A stretch of DNA of 55,762 bases from Bordetella hinzii LMG 13501 (GCF_001548475.1 NZ_LRUJ01000033.1:1-55762); one strand, 5' to 3'. Numbered from the stretch's first letter, positions 15,735 through 24,583 are shown. A program made the numbers and translations. Notes: generated from the sequence alone by a model not told the origin.

Positions 15735-16669
15735 CACGGCCTCCGGCGCAGATAGTGTTGCAGCGTGGGCACCAGGCCCTTGGGCAAGAAGATCATGGTC
15801 AGCATCAGGATAAGGCCGAAGCCCATCATTTCGTACTCGTGCAGGCCGCCCAGCAGCTGCGGCAGCACGGTGAGCAGGGCCGCGCCCAGCACCGCGCCGA
15901 ACGTCGAGGCCATGCCGCCCAGCACCACCATGGTGGCCAGCTCCACGGAATAGGTGAATCCGGCCAGCGAGGGCGTGATGAAGCCAAGGTAATGCGCCGT
16001 GAGGCCGCCGGCCAGCGAGGTGAAGACGGCCGAGGCCACGAAGGCCCTGACCTTGTAGTCCGCGACATCCACGCCCGCCACCCGGGCCGCGACCTCCGAA
16101 CCATGCAGGCCGCGCAGCGCCCGCCCGGCCGGCGAGTCATAGAGGTTGAGCGACAGCGCCACGGCGCCGAAGAGCAGCACGGCGGCCAGGCCATACCACA
16201 TGCCCATGCCCTCGACCGCATGGCCCATGACTTCCAGCGGCCCGACCGGCATGCCATCGGGCCCGCCTGTCCAATCGACCTCATTGACGAGAATCATGTT
16301 GACGATGATGCCCAGGCCCAGCGTGGCCATGGTGAGCGAATGGCCGCGCAGCCGCAGGATGGGCTTGCCGACCAGGTAGGCCACCGCGGCCGCGCCCAGC
16401 ACGGCGGCCGCCATCGCCGCCAGCGGCGGCCAGCCCAGGCGGGCCGTCAGGATGCCCGCGCCATAGGCGCCGATGGCCACGAAGGCGGCATGCCCGATGC
16501 TGACCTGGCCGGCGAAGCCCATCAGCAGGTTCAGCCCGACGGCGGCGATGCCGGCCAGGCAGATGCGCACCGCGAGGTCCATGAGAAAGTTGTTGCCCAA
16601 GGCTAGCGGCAGCAGCGCCAGCGCCAGGGCCAGCGCGCATAGCGAGGGGCGTACCGGAAGTGTCTTCAT
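15734..16669 (-). CDS. livM: Branched-chain amino acid-type ABC transporter permease LivM
   Basis: A 311-residue membrane protein beginning [20 protein letters not shown], with eight or more hydrophobic segments and the LivM signatures [34 protein letters not shown] and [20 protein letters not shown]. The start at 16669 overlaps the livH stop by ATGA. Together with LivH it makes the membrane channel. Confidence 0.93.
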   Translation of the reverse strand: MKTLPVRPSLCALALALALLPLALGNNFLMDLAVRICLAGIAAVGLNLLMGFAGQVSIGHAAFVAIGAYGAGILTARLGWPPLAAMAAAVLGAAAVAYLVGKPILRLRGHSLTMATLGLGIIVNMILVNEVDWTGGPDGMPVGPLEVMGHAVEGMGMWYGLAAVLLFGAVALSLNLYDSPAGRALRGLHGSEVAARVAGVDVADYKVRAFVASAVFTSLAGGLTAHYLGFITPSLAGFTYSVELATMVVLGGMASTFGAVLGAALLTVLPQLLGGLHEYEMMGFGLILMLTMIFLPKGLVPTLQHYLRRRP

Positions 16670-17538
16670 ACCCGCTCCGCGCTGCGTTTGCCGAAGATGC
16701 CCTGCGGCATGAACAACAAGATGACGATGATGAGCAGGAAGGGCACGGCGTCCTTGTAGGCCGAGGACACATAGCCGGCCACGAAGGCTTCCAGCAGGCC
16801 CACCAGCAGGCCGCCGGCCACCGCGCCCACGCCGCTGCCCAGTCCGCCCAGGGTGGCGGCCACGAAGCCTTTCATGCCGAGCATGAGCCCCAGGTCGTAT
16901 ACCGTGGTGGTGATGGGCGCGGCGGTCACGCCGGCCACGGCGCTCAAGCCGGCCGCCATGCCGAAGGACAACATGAGGATGCGCGAGGTGCTGATCCCCA
17001 CGGCCTGCGAGGCCAGGCGATTGGCCGCCACCGCCAGCATGGCCTTGCCCGTGAGCGTCAGCCTGAAGAAGACGGCGCAAGCCAGCACCATGGCCAGCGA
17101 TACGCCCCAGACCCACAGGCTTTGCGGCAACACATAGGCGCCGGCCAGGGACAGCGCCTCGTCGCCGCTGAACGCCGGCAGCGTGCGCTGGTTCTTGCCC
17201 AGCACCCACTGCGCCGCGCCCTGGATGAAGAGCGACGCGCCGATGGTGATGATGATGAGCGACAGCACATTGGCGTCGCGCGCCGGCCGGATGGCCAGCA
17301 GGTAGAGCAGCAGCCCCACGGCGATGCCCACCGCCACGGCCGCCGCGGCCGCCGCCGGCAAGGGCACCTGGGAAGCGGCCAGGGTGGCGGCCACCATGCC
17401 GCCTATCATCAGGAAATCTCCCTGGGCGAAATTGATCACGCCGCTGGCGTTGTAGATGACGGAAAAGCCCAGGGCGGCCAGGGCGTAGATGGCGCCCGTG
17501 GTCAGCCCGGCGAAGACGAATTGCGCAAAGTCAGCCAT
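16666..17538 (-). CDS. livH: Branched-chain amino acid-type ABC transporter permease LivH
   Basis: A 290-residue membrane protein: FAGLTTGAIYALAALGFSVI, GVINFAQGDFLMIGGM and the late VAATLGGLGSGVGAVAGGLL are the standard LivH landmarks. It follows livK after a 94-bp gap that holds a strong stem-loop (17575-17613), which probably sets the ratio of binding protein to membrane parts. It is translationally coupled to livM. Confidence 0.93.
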   Translation of the reverse strand: MADFAQFVFAGLTTGAIYALAALGFSVIYNASGVINFAQGDFLMIGGMVAATLAASQVPLPAAAAAAVAVGIAVGLLLYLLAIRPARDANVLSLIIITIGASLFIQGAAQWVLGKNQRTLPAFSGDEALSLAGAYVLPQSLWVWGVSLAMVLACAVFFRLTLTGKAMLAVAANRLASQAVGISTSRILMLSFGMAAGLSAVAGVTAAPITTTVYDLGLMLGMKGFVAATLGGLGSGVGAVAGGLLVGLLEAFVAGYVSSAYKDAVPFLLIIVILLFMPQGIFGKRSAERV

Positions 17539-17574
17539 GCGAGTCTCGATGGAGGAAGTCCTGCCTGTCGGGGA

Positions 17575-17613
17575 GCCGGGGCGCCATGGCCGTGCGGGAC
17601 ATGGCGCCCCGGC
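17575..17613 (-). repeat. 14-bp-arm intercistronic stem-loop between livK and livH
   Basis: GCCGGGGCGCCATG (17575-17588) is exactly complementary to 17600-17613 across an 11-base loop. It lies in the 94-bp leftward gap after the livK stop. There is no T run after it on the minus strand, so it is more likely an mRNA-stabilising or processing hairpin that allows more binding protein than permease than a full terminator. Confidence 0.6.
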
Positions 17614-17632
17614 GCTGTCCGCGCCGCGCGGC

Positions 17633-18787
17633 TCAGGGCAGCGCCTGGAAGACGCCCTCGCGCACCTCCACCATGCGGAAGGCCGAGATGTCCAGGCCCA
17701 TGTGGTCCTCGGGCGTCATGGTGTAGATGCCGCTCACCCCCACGAAGCCCTTGGTGTCTTCCAGCGCCTGGCGCAGCTTGGCGCGGTCGGTGCCGCCGGC
17801 GCGCCGGATGGCGTCGGCCACCATGAGCAGGCCATCATGGGCATAGCCGCCGAAGGTCGAGACTTCGACCTTGTACCGGCCTTCGAAGGCCTCGGCGTAA
17901 TTGACGCTGACCTCGCGCTGCGGATCGCTGGCCGGCAGGCTGCGGGCCACCTGCAAGGCCGGCGAAGGCATGCGTATGCCCTCGGCGGCCTCGCCCGACA
18001 GGCGCACGAACTCCATCGAGGCCTGGCCGTGGCTGGTGTAGAGCGGCAGCTTCATGGCCAATTGCCGGTAATTGCGCGCGATGATGGCCGGCGCCTGGCC
18101 CGTGCCGAACACGAACACGGCCTGGGCATGGCTGGACTTGATGCGCGTGAGCTGCGGTGTCATATCGGTGTCGCGCTCGCCGTACTGCTGGTCGTCGACC
18201 ACTTCCACGCCCATGCGCTGCGCCAGCTTCAGCGTCTCGGTCCGCCCCGACTTGCCGAAGCCGCCCGTATCCGACAGCAGCGCCATGCGGGTCAAGCCGT
18301 TCTTCTTCATGTCCTCCAGCACTTTGGCCGCGGCCATGCGGTCGGAGTGCGGCATCTTGAAGACCCAGGGCTTGACCGGCTCGACGATGACGCTGGCCGC
18401 CGCCAGCGACACAAAGGGTATCTTGGCGCTTTGCGCCTGCGGCACCATGGCCATGGTGGACCCCGTGGTCGAACCGCCGACGATGACGTCGACCTCGTCC
18501 TGCATGATCAGGCGGCGCACGAAGGCATTGGCCTTGTTGGCGTCGCTGGCGTCGTCATACAGGGTGAGCGCCAGTTTGCGTCCCAGGATCCCGCCATCGG
18601 CGTTGAGCTTGTCCACATAGAGCTGCAGCGTCTTCTGTTCCGGGTCGCCCAGGAAAGCGGCGGGTCCCGTGGCCGAGACCACGGCCCCGATCTTGATCGG
18701 GGCCGGCTCGGCCTGCGCGGGGGCCGCCAGCACCGCCGCGGCACAGGCCAGGGCGGCGGGCAGCCGGCGGGTCAATATGCGCTTCAT
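17633..18787 (-). CDS. livK: Branched-chain amino acid-type ABC transporter substrate-binding protein LivK
   Basis: A 384-residue periplasmic binding protein of the type-I (leucine/isoleucine/valine) fold. The signal peptide MKRILTRRLPAALACAAAVL ends at AQAEP; the mature part starts IKIGAVVSATGPAAFLGD and contains VIVGGSTTGSTMAMVP, FVSLAAASV and the hinge region DMTPQLTRIKSSHAQAVFVF. The ATG at 18787 has GAGGAGACAAACG upstream. The 80-bp gap to iorB holds a GACGGC/GCCGTC stem at 18811-18833. The ligand is unknown; the partner enzyme suggests an aromatic or branched amino/oxo acid. Confidence 0.9.
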   Translation of the reverse strand: MKRILTRRLPAALACAAAVLAAPAQAEPAPIKIGAVVSATGPAAFLGDPEQKTLQLYVDKLNADGGILGRKLALTLYDDASDANKANAFVRRLIMQDEVDVIVGGSTTGSTMAMVPQAQSAKIPFVSLAAASVIVEPVKPWVFKMPHSDRMAAAKVLEDMKKNGLTRMALLSDTGGFGKSGRTETLKLAQRMGVEVVDDQQYGERDTDMTPQLTRIKSSHAQAVFVFGTGQAPAIIARNYRQLAMKLPLYTSHGQASMEFVRLSGEAAEGIRMPSPALQVARSLPASDPQREVSVNYAEAFEGRYKVEVSTFGGYAHDGLLMVADAIRRAGGTDRAKLRQALEDTKGFVGVSGIYTMTPEDHMGLDISAFRMVEVREGVFQALP

Positions 18788-18867
18788 CGTTTGTCTCCTC
18801 GTTGTTATTGGACGGCTGGGCCCGCCCGCCGTCTGTCGCGGCGATGCGGAAGATGGGCAATGGCGGA

Positions 18868-20406
18868 TCAGGACCCGGCGGGCTTGCGCACAAAGCGCAG
18901 GGGCTGTTCCACCAGGGGCGGGGCGGGCAGGTCCAGCGCGCGCGCCAGCGCCTGGCCCTGCGGGTCGGCCAGCGCCGCGCGCCGCGCCGCGGCGATGCGC
19001 CCGGCCAGCTCCTCGCCGGCGCCGGCCTGGCCGGCGTCGTCCAGGATGGCCGCCAGATTGCGGTGGCCCCGTTCGCTGGTTTCGCCATAGCCCTTGACCA
19101 GGTTGCCGCACAAGGCAAGCTCCAGGGCCGCGCGCGGCGAGCCCGGCAGCAGGGCGCGCACCGCCTGCAGCCAGCGCTCGATCATGGCCTGCTCGCGCGC
19201 ATAGCGCTCGGTGCGGGGCCGCCAGCGGCGCAGGCCGCGCAACAGGCAGAGCAAGGCGAAGCCGCCCACGGTGCTGGTGCGCACATGCAGGTCCACGCCG
19301 CCCTTGCCCAGGCGCCGCGCCAGCCGCCGCCGCAGCCAGCCCGCCAGTCCGGCGGGCAGCACGGAACAGGCCTCGTCCAGGCCGGGCTTGAGGAACTCGG
19401 TAAGGTGCAAGGGCTCGCCCTGGCCGGCCCCTACCTCGCGCCGCACGCGCGCCAGGCGCTCGCGCCGCGTCTTGAGATCGGCCACGCGGATCACATCCTC
19501 ATAGCTCATCCACAAGGCCAGGTAGCGCGCCGTCTCGCGGCTGACCTCCAGGCCGGCATCGCCATAAGCCTGCTCGGCCTGCAGCACCTGCTCCACGCGG
19601 TCCAGGTAGAGATCGGCATAGGCGCGGTCCTGGTAATCCGCCGCCAGTTCGGCGCCCCGGGCGGCCACCTCGCGCAAGGCCGGCGGCAGGGCGGCCACGC
19701 GGGCCGGCATGGCCGGCATGGCCGGCATGGCCGGCATGGCCGGCATGGCCGGCGCCGGCCCGGCGGCCTCGTCCTGGACCTCGCCCCTGGCCCGCGCATA
19801 ACCGGCGGCAAATCCCGCCAGGCTGGCCTGCACCGCCTTGCCCGACTGCCGGATCGCGTCCTCGCAAGCCTGGCGGTCGAAGGGCAGCGCGCCGCTGCCG
19901 GCCATGGCGCCGAAGAGCACGGTATTGATGACGGTGCGATGACGGGCCGCCAGCACCGACATATCGAACAGGATCGCCTCGCGCGCCAGGGCGGCCGCGG
20001 CATCCGCCACGCGCCGGCTCTCGTAGCGGCCGTCGCCCATGGCCGATTTCTCGGAGACCGCGTACTCGCGGTGGGTCGAAGCCACCAGCACGGTCTTCTC
20101 CGGATGGACATAGCCGCCCTGCAGCATGCGCCCGGCCTCCACCAGTTCGGACGCCGCGACGATGGACACATCGCCCGGATAAGGCACCAGGGAGAACACC
20201 GGCTCGCGTCCGCCCAGCTCGGCGCGCGGCACGGGGAGGATCTCGACGTAATAGCTGGTGGCGCCCGTGCGCTGCGCCACGCCGGGCACGGACGTGCTTT
20301 GCACCGGATAGTCCCGCGCGGTGGCGGCCGCGATGATCCAGTCGGCCAGCACGCCGCCGCCCTCGCCTCCCAGCGCGGCGATCAACAGGGTCACGGGCGC
20401 GGTCAT
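18868..20406 (-). CDS. iorB: Indolepyruvate:ferredoxin oxidoreductase-type beta subunit with DUF6537-like C-terminus
   Basis: A 512-residue protein. Residues 1-200 are the pyruvate-ferredoxin-oxidoreductase gamma-type domain (LIAALGGEGGGVLADWI, SVPGVAQRTGATSYYVEI, NTVLFGAMAGSGALPF). Archaeal IorB stops about there. After a PAM tripeptide repeat linker at residues 218-235 it continues with a helical Arg-rich domain (ALWMSYEDVIRVADLKTRRE, GDGGVDLH-like LGKGGVDLHVRTSTVGGF) that resembles the DUF6537 part of long proteobacterial indolepyruvate oxidoreductases. The start at 20406 overlaps the iorA stop by ATGA. With IorA it should oxidatively decarboxylate an aryl or branched 2-oxo acid to the acyl-CoA, reducing ferredoxin. 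Confidence 0.85.
   Translation of the reverse strand: MTAPVTLLIAALGGEGGGVLADWIIAAATARDYPVQSTSVPGVAQRTGATSYYVEILPVPRAELGGREPVFSLVPYPGDVSIVAASELVEAGRMLQGGYVHPEKTVLVASTHREYAVSEKSAMGDGRYESRRVADAAAALAREAILFDMSVLAARHRTVINTVLFGAMAGSGALPFDRQACEDAIRQSGKAVQASLAGFAAGYARARGEVQDEAAGPAPAMPAMPAMPAMPAMPARVAALPPALREVAARGAELAADYQDRAYADLYLDRVEQVLQAEQAYGDAGLEVSRETARYLALWMSYEDVIRVADLKTRRERLARVRREVGAGQGEPLHLTEFLKPGLDEACSVLPAGLAGWLRRRLARRLGKGGVDLHVRTSTVGGFALLCLLRGLRRWRPRTERYAREQAMIERWLQAVRALLPGSPRAALELALCGNLVKGYGETSERGHRNLAAILDDAGQAGAGEELAGRIAAARRAALADPQGQALARALDLPAPPLVEQPLRFVRKPAGS
19702..19753. repeat. 9-bp tandem repeat (GGCCGGCAT x5 plus 7 bp) inside iorB
   Basis: Five perfect copies of the 9-mer GGCCGGCAT at 19702-19746 are followed by a partial seven-base copy. 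On the coding strand the unit encodes Pro-Ala-Met, giving a linker between the gamma-type domain and the C-terminal domain. The unit is a multiple of three, so copy-number change would lengthen or shorten the linker without a frameshift. Confidence 0.9.
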
Positions 20407-22535
20407 GCGGCCGCTCCCCGCGGCGCGCGGCCGGCCATGGCGTGGATGAGGCGTTCGCGCCAGCGTGCCAGGCGCCGCTCCCATGGCCGGGGATTCTGCA
20501 CGATCTCGGCCTTGAAGAAAGACGGGCACAGCTGGGCGGCATGCGCCACTTCGCCGCACAGGCCGCAACCCACGCAGCCCTGGTTGACCGTGGCCACCGG
20601 ATCGCTGCGCAAGGGGCTGGGATTGGGCTTGACCGACAGCGAAGGACAGCCCGACAGCCGGATACAGGAGTGGTCTCCGGTGCAGACGTCCTCGTCGATG
20701 CCGAAGCGCGTGCGCACCACGCGCAGGCCCTGCTTCAGGCGCTGCGCATTGCGCGGCTTGATGCGGCGCTGGCGCTCCAGCTGGCATTCGCCATCGGCGA
20801 TGATGACCTTCAGGCCGCCCTCGGCCGTGGTCATGGCCTCGTTCAGGGTGCGCTTCATGTCGGCGACCTGGTAGCTGGGCACTTTGCGCAGCCACTTCAC
20901 GCCCACGCCGCGCAGGGCCGTCTCGATATCCAGCGTCAGCGGCTTGGCCGCCGGCTGCGACGGCGAGGACGGGATGGCCTGCGTGCCGGTGGCCGAGGTA
21001 TAGCCGTTTTTCAAGATCACCAGCACCGAATCCTGGTTGTTGTACATGGCGTTGACCACGCCGCTGGTGAAGCCGTTGTGCCAGAAGCCGCCGTCGCCCA
21101 TCACGCTCACCACGCGGCGCCCCATGAGCGGAGCGATGCCCGAGGAGCTCGCCAGCCCCAGGCCGTAGCCCAGCACGGTGCTGCCGATATTGAAGGGCGC
21201 CAGCGTGCCGAAGGTGTGGCAGCCGATGTCGGCGCTGATGTGCAGCGGGCCCAGTTTCTCTTGCACCATCTTGATGGCCGAGAACACGGGCCGCTCCGGG
21301 CAGCCCACGCAAAAACCCGGCGGGCGGTTGGGCACCGGCTCGCCCAGCGCCTGCGCGGCGGCCTGCTTGTGGCGGGTCAGGCCGTGCGCGGCCGCGCCGC
21401 CGCCGGCCTCGGGCTGGGCGCGGTCCAGATAGGCGGCCACGCCGCGCAGCATCACTTCGCCGCTGTATTCGCCCGCCATCGGAAACACGTCCTTGCCGTG
21501 CACGCGCGTGGCCAGGCCCGCGCGGCGCAGCATGGCCGTCAGCGCCTCCTCCAGATAATTGGGCTGGCCCTCCTCGATCACCAGCACCGCGTCCTTGCCG
21601 GCGCAGAAGGCCTCCAGCTCGTCGGGCACCAGCGGATAGACCACATTGAGCACATGGATGGGCAGTTCGCTGGCGCCGAACACATCGGCCAGCCCCAGCT
21701 GCTGCAGGGCGCGGATCAGGCCGTTGTACAGGCCGCCCGGCACGATGAGGCCCAGGGCCGCGCGCTTGCCGGGGAAGGTTTCATTCAGGCCGGCGCGGCG
21801 GATATGTTCCAGCGCGGCCGGCCAGCGAACCTGCACCTTCTGGCGCTCATGCTCGTAGATCGAGGGCGGCAGGTTGATGCGCGAATAATCGAATTTGCCG
21901 TCGGCGATGGCCTGGCGCGTGGACACCCGGGGCGCCACGTTGTCCTTGCAGACAAAACGGCCATGCACATGGCAGGCGCGGATGCGAAGCTGCATCATCA
22001 CCGGCGTCTGGCTGGCTTCCGACAGCTCGAACGCCTGTTCGACCGCATTGACGATGGAGCTCAGGTTGGGCCGGGGATCCATCAGCCAGATCTGCGACTT
22101 CATGGCAAAGGCATGGGTGCGTTCCTGGATGATGCTGGAACCGTCGCCGTAGTCTTCGCCCAGGATGATGAGGGCCCCTCCGGTGACGCCGGCCGAGGCC
22201 AGGTTGGACAGCGCGTCCGAAGCCACATTGGTGCCCACGGTGGACTTCCAGGTCACCGCGCCGCGCACCGGATAATGGATGGAGGCGCCCAGCATGGCCG
22301 CCGCGCCCGCTTCCGAGGCGCTGTTCTCGAAATAAATGCCCAGCTGGTCCAGCAGCTCGCGCGCATCGCCCAGCACATCGATCAGGTGCGACACGGGCGC
22401 GCCCTGGTAGCCGCCGATGTAACTCACGCCGGATTGCAGCAAGGCCTTGGTCACCGCGAGGATGCCCTCGCCGTGAAACACCTCGCCCGCGCCCAGCGCA
22501 AGACTGCCCACTTCGCGTGCGAATGAACGCTCCAT
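20403..22535 (-). CDS. iorA: Indolepyruvate:ferredoxin oxidoreductase-type alpha subunit
   Basis: A 710-residue thiamine-diphosphate/iron-sulfur subunit. The N-terminal domain (GGYQGAPVSHLIDVL, NSASEAGAAAMLGAS) and the ThDP domain (FCVGCPERPVFSAI, DIGCHTFGTLAPF, VMGDGGFWHNGF) are intact. The C-terminus has two cysteine sets: VCTGDHSCIRLSGCPSL and CVGCGLCGEVAHAAQLCP, expected to bind [4Fe-4S] clusters that pass electrons to ferredoxin. An AAGGGG site precedes the ATG. It is the first gene of a seven-gene leftward run ending at livF and is divergent from a LysR regulator. The name reflects the family; indolepyruvate, phenylpyruvate and related oxo acids are all possible substrates. Confidence 0.9.
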   Translation of the reverse strand: MERSFAREVGSLALGAGEVFHGEGILAVTKALLQSGVSYIGGYQGAPVSHLIDVLGDARELLDQLGIYFENSASEAGAAAMLGASIHYPVRGAVTWKSTVGTNVASDALSNLASAGVTGGALIILGEDYGDGSSIIQERTHAFAMKSQIWLMDPRPNLSSIVNAVEQAFELSEASQTPVMMQLRIRACHVHGRFVCKDNVAPRVSTRQAIADGKFDYSRINLPPSIYEHERQKVQVRWPAALEHIRRAGLNETFPGKRAALGLIVPGGLYNGLIRALQQLGLADVFGASELPIHVLNVVYPLVPDELEAFCAGKDAVLVIEEGQPNYLEEALTAMLRRAGLATRVHGKDVFPMAGEYSGEVMLRGVAAYLDRAQPEAGGGAAAHGLTRHKQAAAQALGEPVPNRPPGFCVGCPERPVFSAIKMVQEKLGPLHISADIGCHTFGTLAPFNIGSTVLGYGLGLASSSGIAPLMGRRVVSVMGDGGFWHNGFTSGVVNAMYNNQDSVLVILKNGYTSATGTQAIPSSPSQPAAKPLTLDIETALRGVGVKWLRKVPSYQVADMKRTLNEAMTTAEGGLKVIIADGECQLERQRRIKPRNAQRLKQGLRVVRTRFGIDEDVCTGDHSCIRLSGCPSLSVKPNPSPLRSDPVATVNQGCVGCGLCGEVAHAAQLCPSFFKAEIVQNPRPWERRLARWRERLIHAMAGRAPRGAAA

Positions 22536-22608
22536 AACCCCTTGTCTCCCGGGCGGCCTGGCGCCGCCGTCATCAATTTGGAGGCATAGTAGGAGGGGAA
22601 CTACAATC

Positions 22609-22630
22609 CATACAATCGATGGTTGGTATG
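22609..22630. promoter_or_regulatory. CATAC-N12-GTATG dyad in the iorA/LysR divergent promoter
   Basis: The inverted repeat CATAC (22609-22613) and GTATG (22626-22630) lies midway in the 154-bp divergent region, with further ATCGAT boxes at 22615-22620 and 22637-22642. Size and position fit a LysR-family site controlling both iorA and the regulator. The protein that binds is inferred from position. Confidence 0.45.
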
Positions 22631-22689
22631 TTTCATATCGATGCCATCAATAATCAAGAACAGGCGCGCCGCGCCATGGAGACCCGGCC

Positions 22690-23607
22690 ATGCAATCCCT
22701 TGGCGAGGCCCGCCTCGACCTGAATCTCGTGCGCCTGATGGTGGCGGTATTCGAGACGCGCAGCGTCAGCCTGGCCGCCGAGCGCCTGGCGCTCACGCAA
22801 CCCACCGTGAGCTATGGCCTGGCCAAGCTGCGCCAGTCATACGGCGACGCGCTCTTCGTGCGCGACGGCCGGGGCATGGCGCCCACCCCGCGCGCCGAGC
22901 AGATCTACCTCGCTTTCCAGGAGGCCCTGGCTTGCATCGACAGCACCCAGGAACTCGCCAGCCCCTTCGATCCGGCCAGCACGACGCGGCGCTTCCGCGT
23001 GGCCATGTCCGATATCGGCGGACTGTGCTTTCTGCCGCCGCTGGTGGCGCATATGCGGCGCGTGGCGCCGCTGGCCGACCTGGAAGTGGTCCAGGTGCCG
23101 GTCGACACCCTGATCGAACACCTGGCCGCCAGCAAGGTCGACGCGGCCATCGGCAACCTGCCCATGCTGCACGAAAAGCTGCACAACCGCCTGCTGTTCC
23201 GCGAGCACTATGTCTGCCTCATGGCGCGGGACCATCCGGCGGCATCCGCCAAGGCGCTGACGCTGCCGGCCTTCCTGGCCGCGCGCCATGTGCTGGTGAC
23301 CTCGCCGTTTTTCGCGCACCAGCATGTGGAGGACACCCTGCGCGCCCAGGGCATACACCGCAAGATCGCGCTGCGCATCCCGCACTTCACGGTCCTGCCG
23401 GGGCTGATCGCGCAAAGCGATCTGCTGGCCACCCTGCCCTTGCGCGTGGCGCGCGTCTTCGAGTCATACGGCCAGCTGCGCAGCATGGACTTGCCGGTGG
23501 AGATCCCCGAGTTCGAAGTCCGCGTGCATGTGCACACCTACCACGCCTCCCAGCCAGCGGTGCAATGGTTCGCCGAGCAGATCGTGCTGGCCCTGCAGGA
23601 CCTCTGA
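22690..23607 (+). CDS. LysR-family transcriptional regulator (divergent to ior-liv)
   Basis: A 305-residue LysR protein. The winged helix is LNLVRLMVAVFETRSVSLAA, LTQPTVSYGLAKLRQSYGDA, LFVRDGRGMAPTPRA; the rest is the two-lobe periplasmic-binding-like domain (RFRVAMSDIGGLCFLPPL onward), of the NodD/LinR/PcpR kind. It is divergent from iorA across a dyad-containing region, so it probably activates the ior-liv operon in response to its substrate. A CATGGAGA ribosome site lies upstream. A second LysR gene follows only 5 bp later. Confidence 0.92.
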   Translation: MQSLGEARLDLNLVRLMVAVFETRSVSLAAERLALTQPTVSYGLAKLRQSYGDALFVRDGRGMAPTPRAEQIYLAFQEALACIDSTQELASPFDPASTTRRFRVAMSDIGGLCFLPPLVAHMRRVAPLADLEVVQVPVDTLIEHLAASKVDAAIGNLPMLHEKLHNRLLFREHYVCLMARDHPAASAKALTLPAFLAARHVLVTSPFFAHQHVEDTLRAQGIHRKIALRIPHFTVLPGLIAQSDLLATLPLRVARVFESYGQLRSMDLPVEIPEFEVRVHVHTYHASQPAVQWFAEQIVLALQDL

Positions 23608-23612
23608 AAGCC

Positions 23613-24521
23613 ATGAGCACCCTGTCCCAACTCGATATCGCGGCGCTGCGGCTGCTGATCGCCATCGCCGACCACGGCAGTATCAGCGCGGGCGCCAACC
23701 GCCGCCACCTCTCGGTGGCCGCGGCCAGCAAGCGCATCAGCGACCTGGAGGCGCGCGTGGGCATGGCCCTGCTGCTGCGCCACCGGCGCGGCGTCAAGCC
23801 CACGCCGGCCGGCGAGATCTTCATCGCCCACGCGCGCCGCATGGCGGCGCTGGCCGGCGCCATGGAAGACGATCTGCGCGACTATGCCAACGGCGTGGAG
23901 GACCGCGTGCGCATCGTGGCCAACTCGGCGGCCATCGTGCAGTTCCTGCCGGAGGATCTGCACGGCTATATGCAGGGCAACCCGCGCGTGCGCATCGAAC
24001 TCGAGGAGCACACCAGCCGCTCGGCGGTCGAGCTGCTGCAGACCGACCGGGCCGACCTCGGGCTGTTCGACGGCGGCTATGCGGCCGCCAACGTGCACTG
24101 CCATCCGTATCGTGCCGACACCCTGGTCTGCGTCACGCATCCCCGCCACAGCCTGGCGCGGCGGCGCGGCGCGCTGCGCTTCGAGCAGACACTGGAGCAT
24201 GACCACGTGGGCCTGTATCGCGGCACCGCCATCCTGACCCAGATGGAGCGCGCGGCGGCCCAGGCCGGCCGCATGCTGCGCCTGCGCATCCAGGTCACCA
24301 GCTTCGACGCGGTCTGCCGCATGGCCGAAAGCGGCATCGGCGTGGGCGTGGTGCCGGCGCGGGTGGCGCAATCCTATGTGACCCTGGGACGGCTGCGGCA
24401 GATCCGCCTGAGCGACCCTTGGGCGCGGCGCCAGCTCATGCTGGGCTGGCCGCAGCAGCGCGAGCCGTCTCCCGGCGCGCAGGCCTTGATCGCCCACCTG
24501 CTGACCAGCACCCAGCCTTAA
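23613..24521 (+). CDS. LysR-family transcriptional regulator (upstream of the enolase-superfamily gene)
   Basis: A 302-residue LysR protein starting MSTLSQLDIAALRLLIAIAD. Its helix-turn-helix reads GSISAGANRRHLSVAAASKR, and the effector domain RVRIVANSAAIVQFLPEDL onward. It lies 5 bp after the previous LysR gene in the same direction, and 89 bp before the enolase-superfamily gene. The start at 23613 has a clean position after the previous stop; a longer open frame overlaps that gene and is not used. The natural guess is that it governs the downstream dehydratase/racemase-Bug pair, while the first LysR governs ior-liv; both could be read from one transcript. Confidence 0.9.
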   Translation: MSTLSQLDIAALRLLIAIADHGSISAGANRRHLSVAAASKRISDLEARVGMALLLRHRRGVKPTPAGEIFIAHARRMAALAGAMEDDLRDYANGVEDRVRIVANSAAIVQFLPEDLHGYMQGNPRVRIELEEHTSRSAVELLQTDRADLGLFDGGYAAANVHCHPYRADTLVCVTHPRHSLARRRGALRFEQTLEHDHVGLYRGTAILTQMERAAAQAGRMLRLRIQVTSFDAVCRMAESGIGVGVVPARVAQSYVTLGRLRQIRLSDPWARRQLMLGWPQQREPSPGAQALIAHLLTSTQP

Positions 24522-24553
24522 CCGAAATCGAAAGCCGTTTGAGAAAAACGCGA

Positions 24554-24583
24554 TTGTCCGCGCCGCGCCGGCCGACCTATAAC
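24554..24583 (+). promoter_or_regulatory. Candidate sigma-70 promoter for the enolase-superfamily gene
   Basis: TTGTCC (24554-24559) and TATAAC (24578-24583) are 18 bp apart and about 30-60 bp upstream of the ATG at 24611. An inverted pair AATCG...CGATT around 24526-24555 overlaps the -35 and may be a regulator site. Motif match only. Confidence 0.4.

Noticed and set aside
19702-19753. Short tandem repeat considered as a CRISPR-like or regulatory array
   Set aside because: The 9-bp units are contiguous without spacers and lie in frame in iorB, so it is a coding microsatellite.
20442-22526. 694-codon open frame on the plus strand
   Set aside because: Antisense to iorA, which has intact ThDP and cysteine motifs. 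The translated product is His/Gln/Arg/Ala-rich low-complexity sequence.
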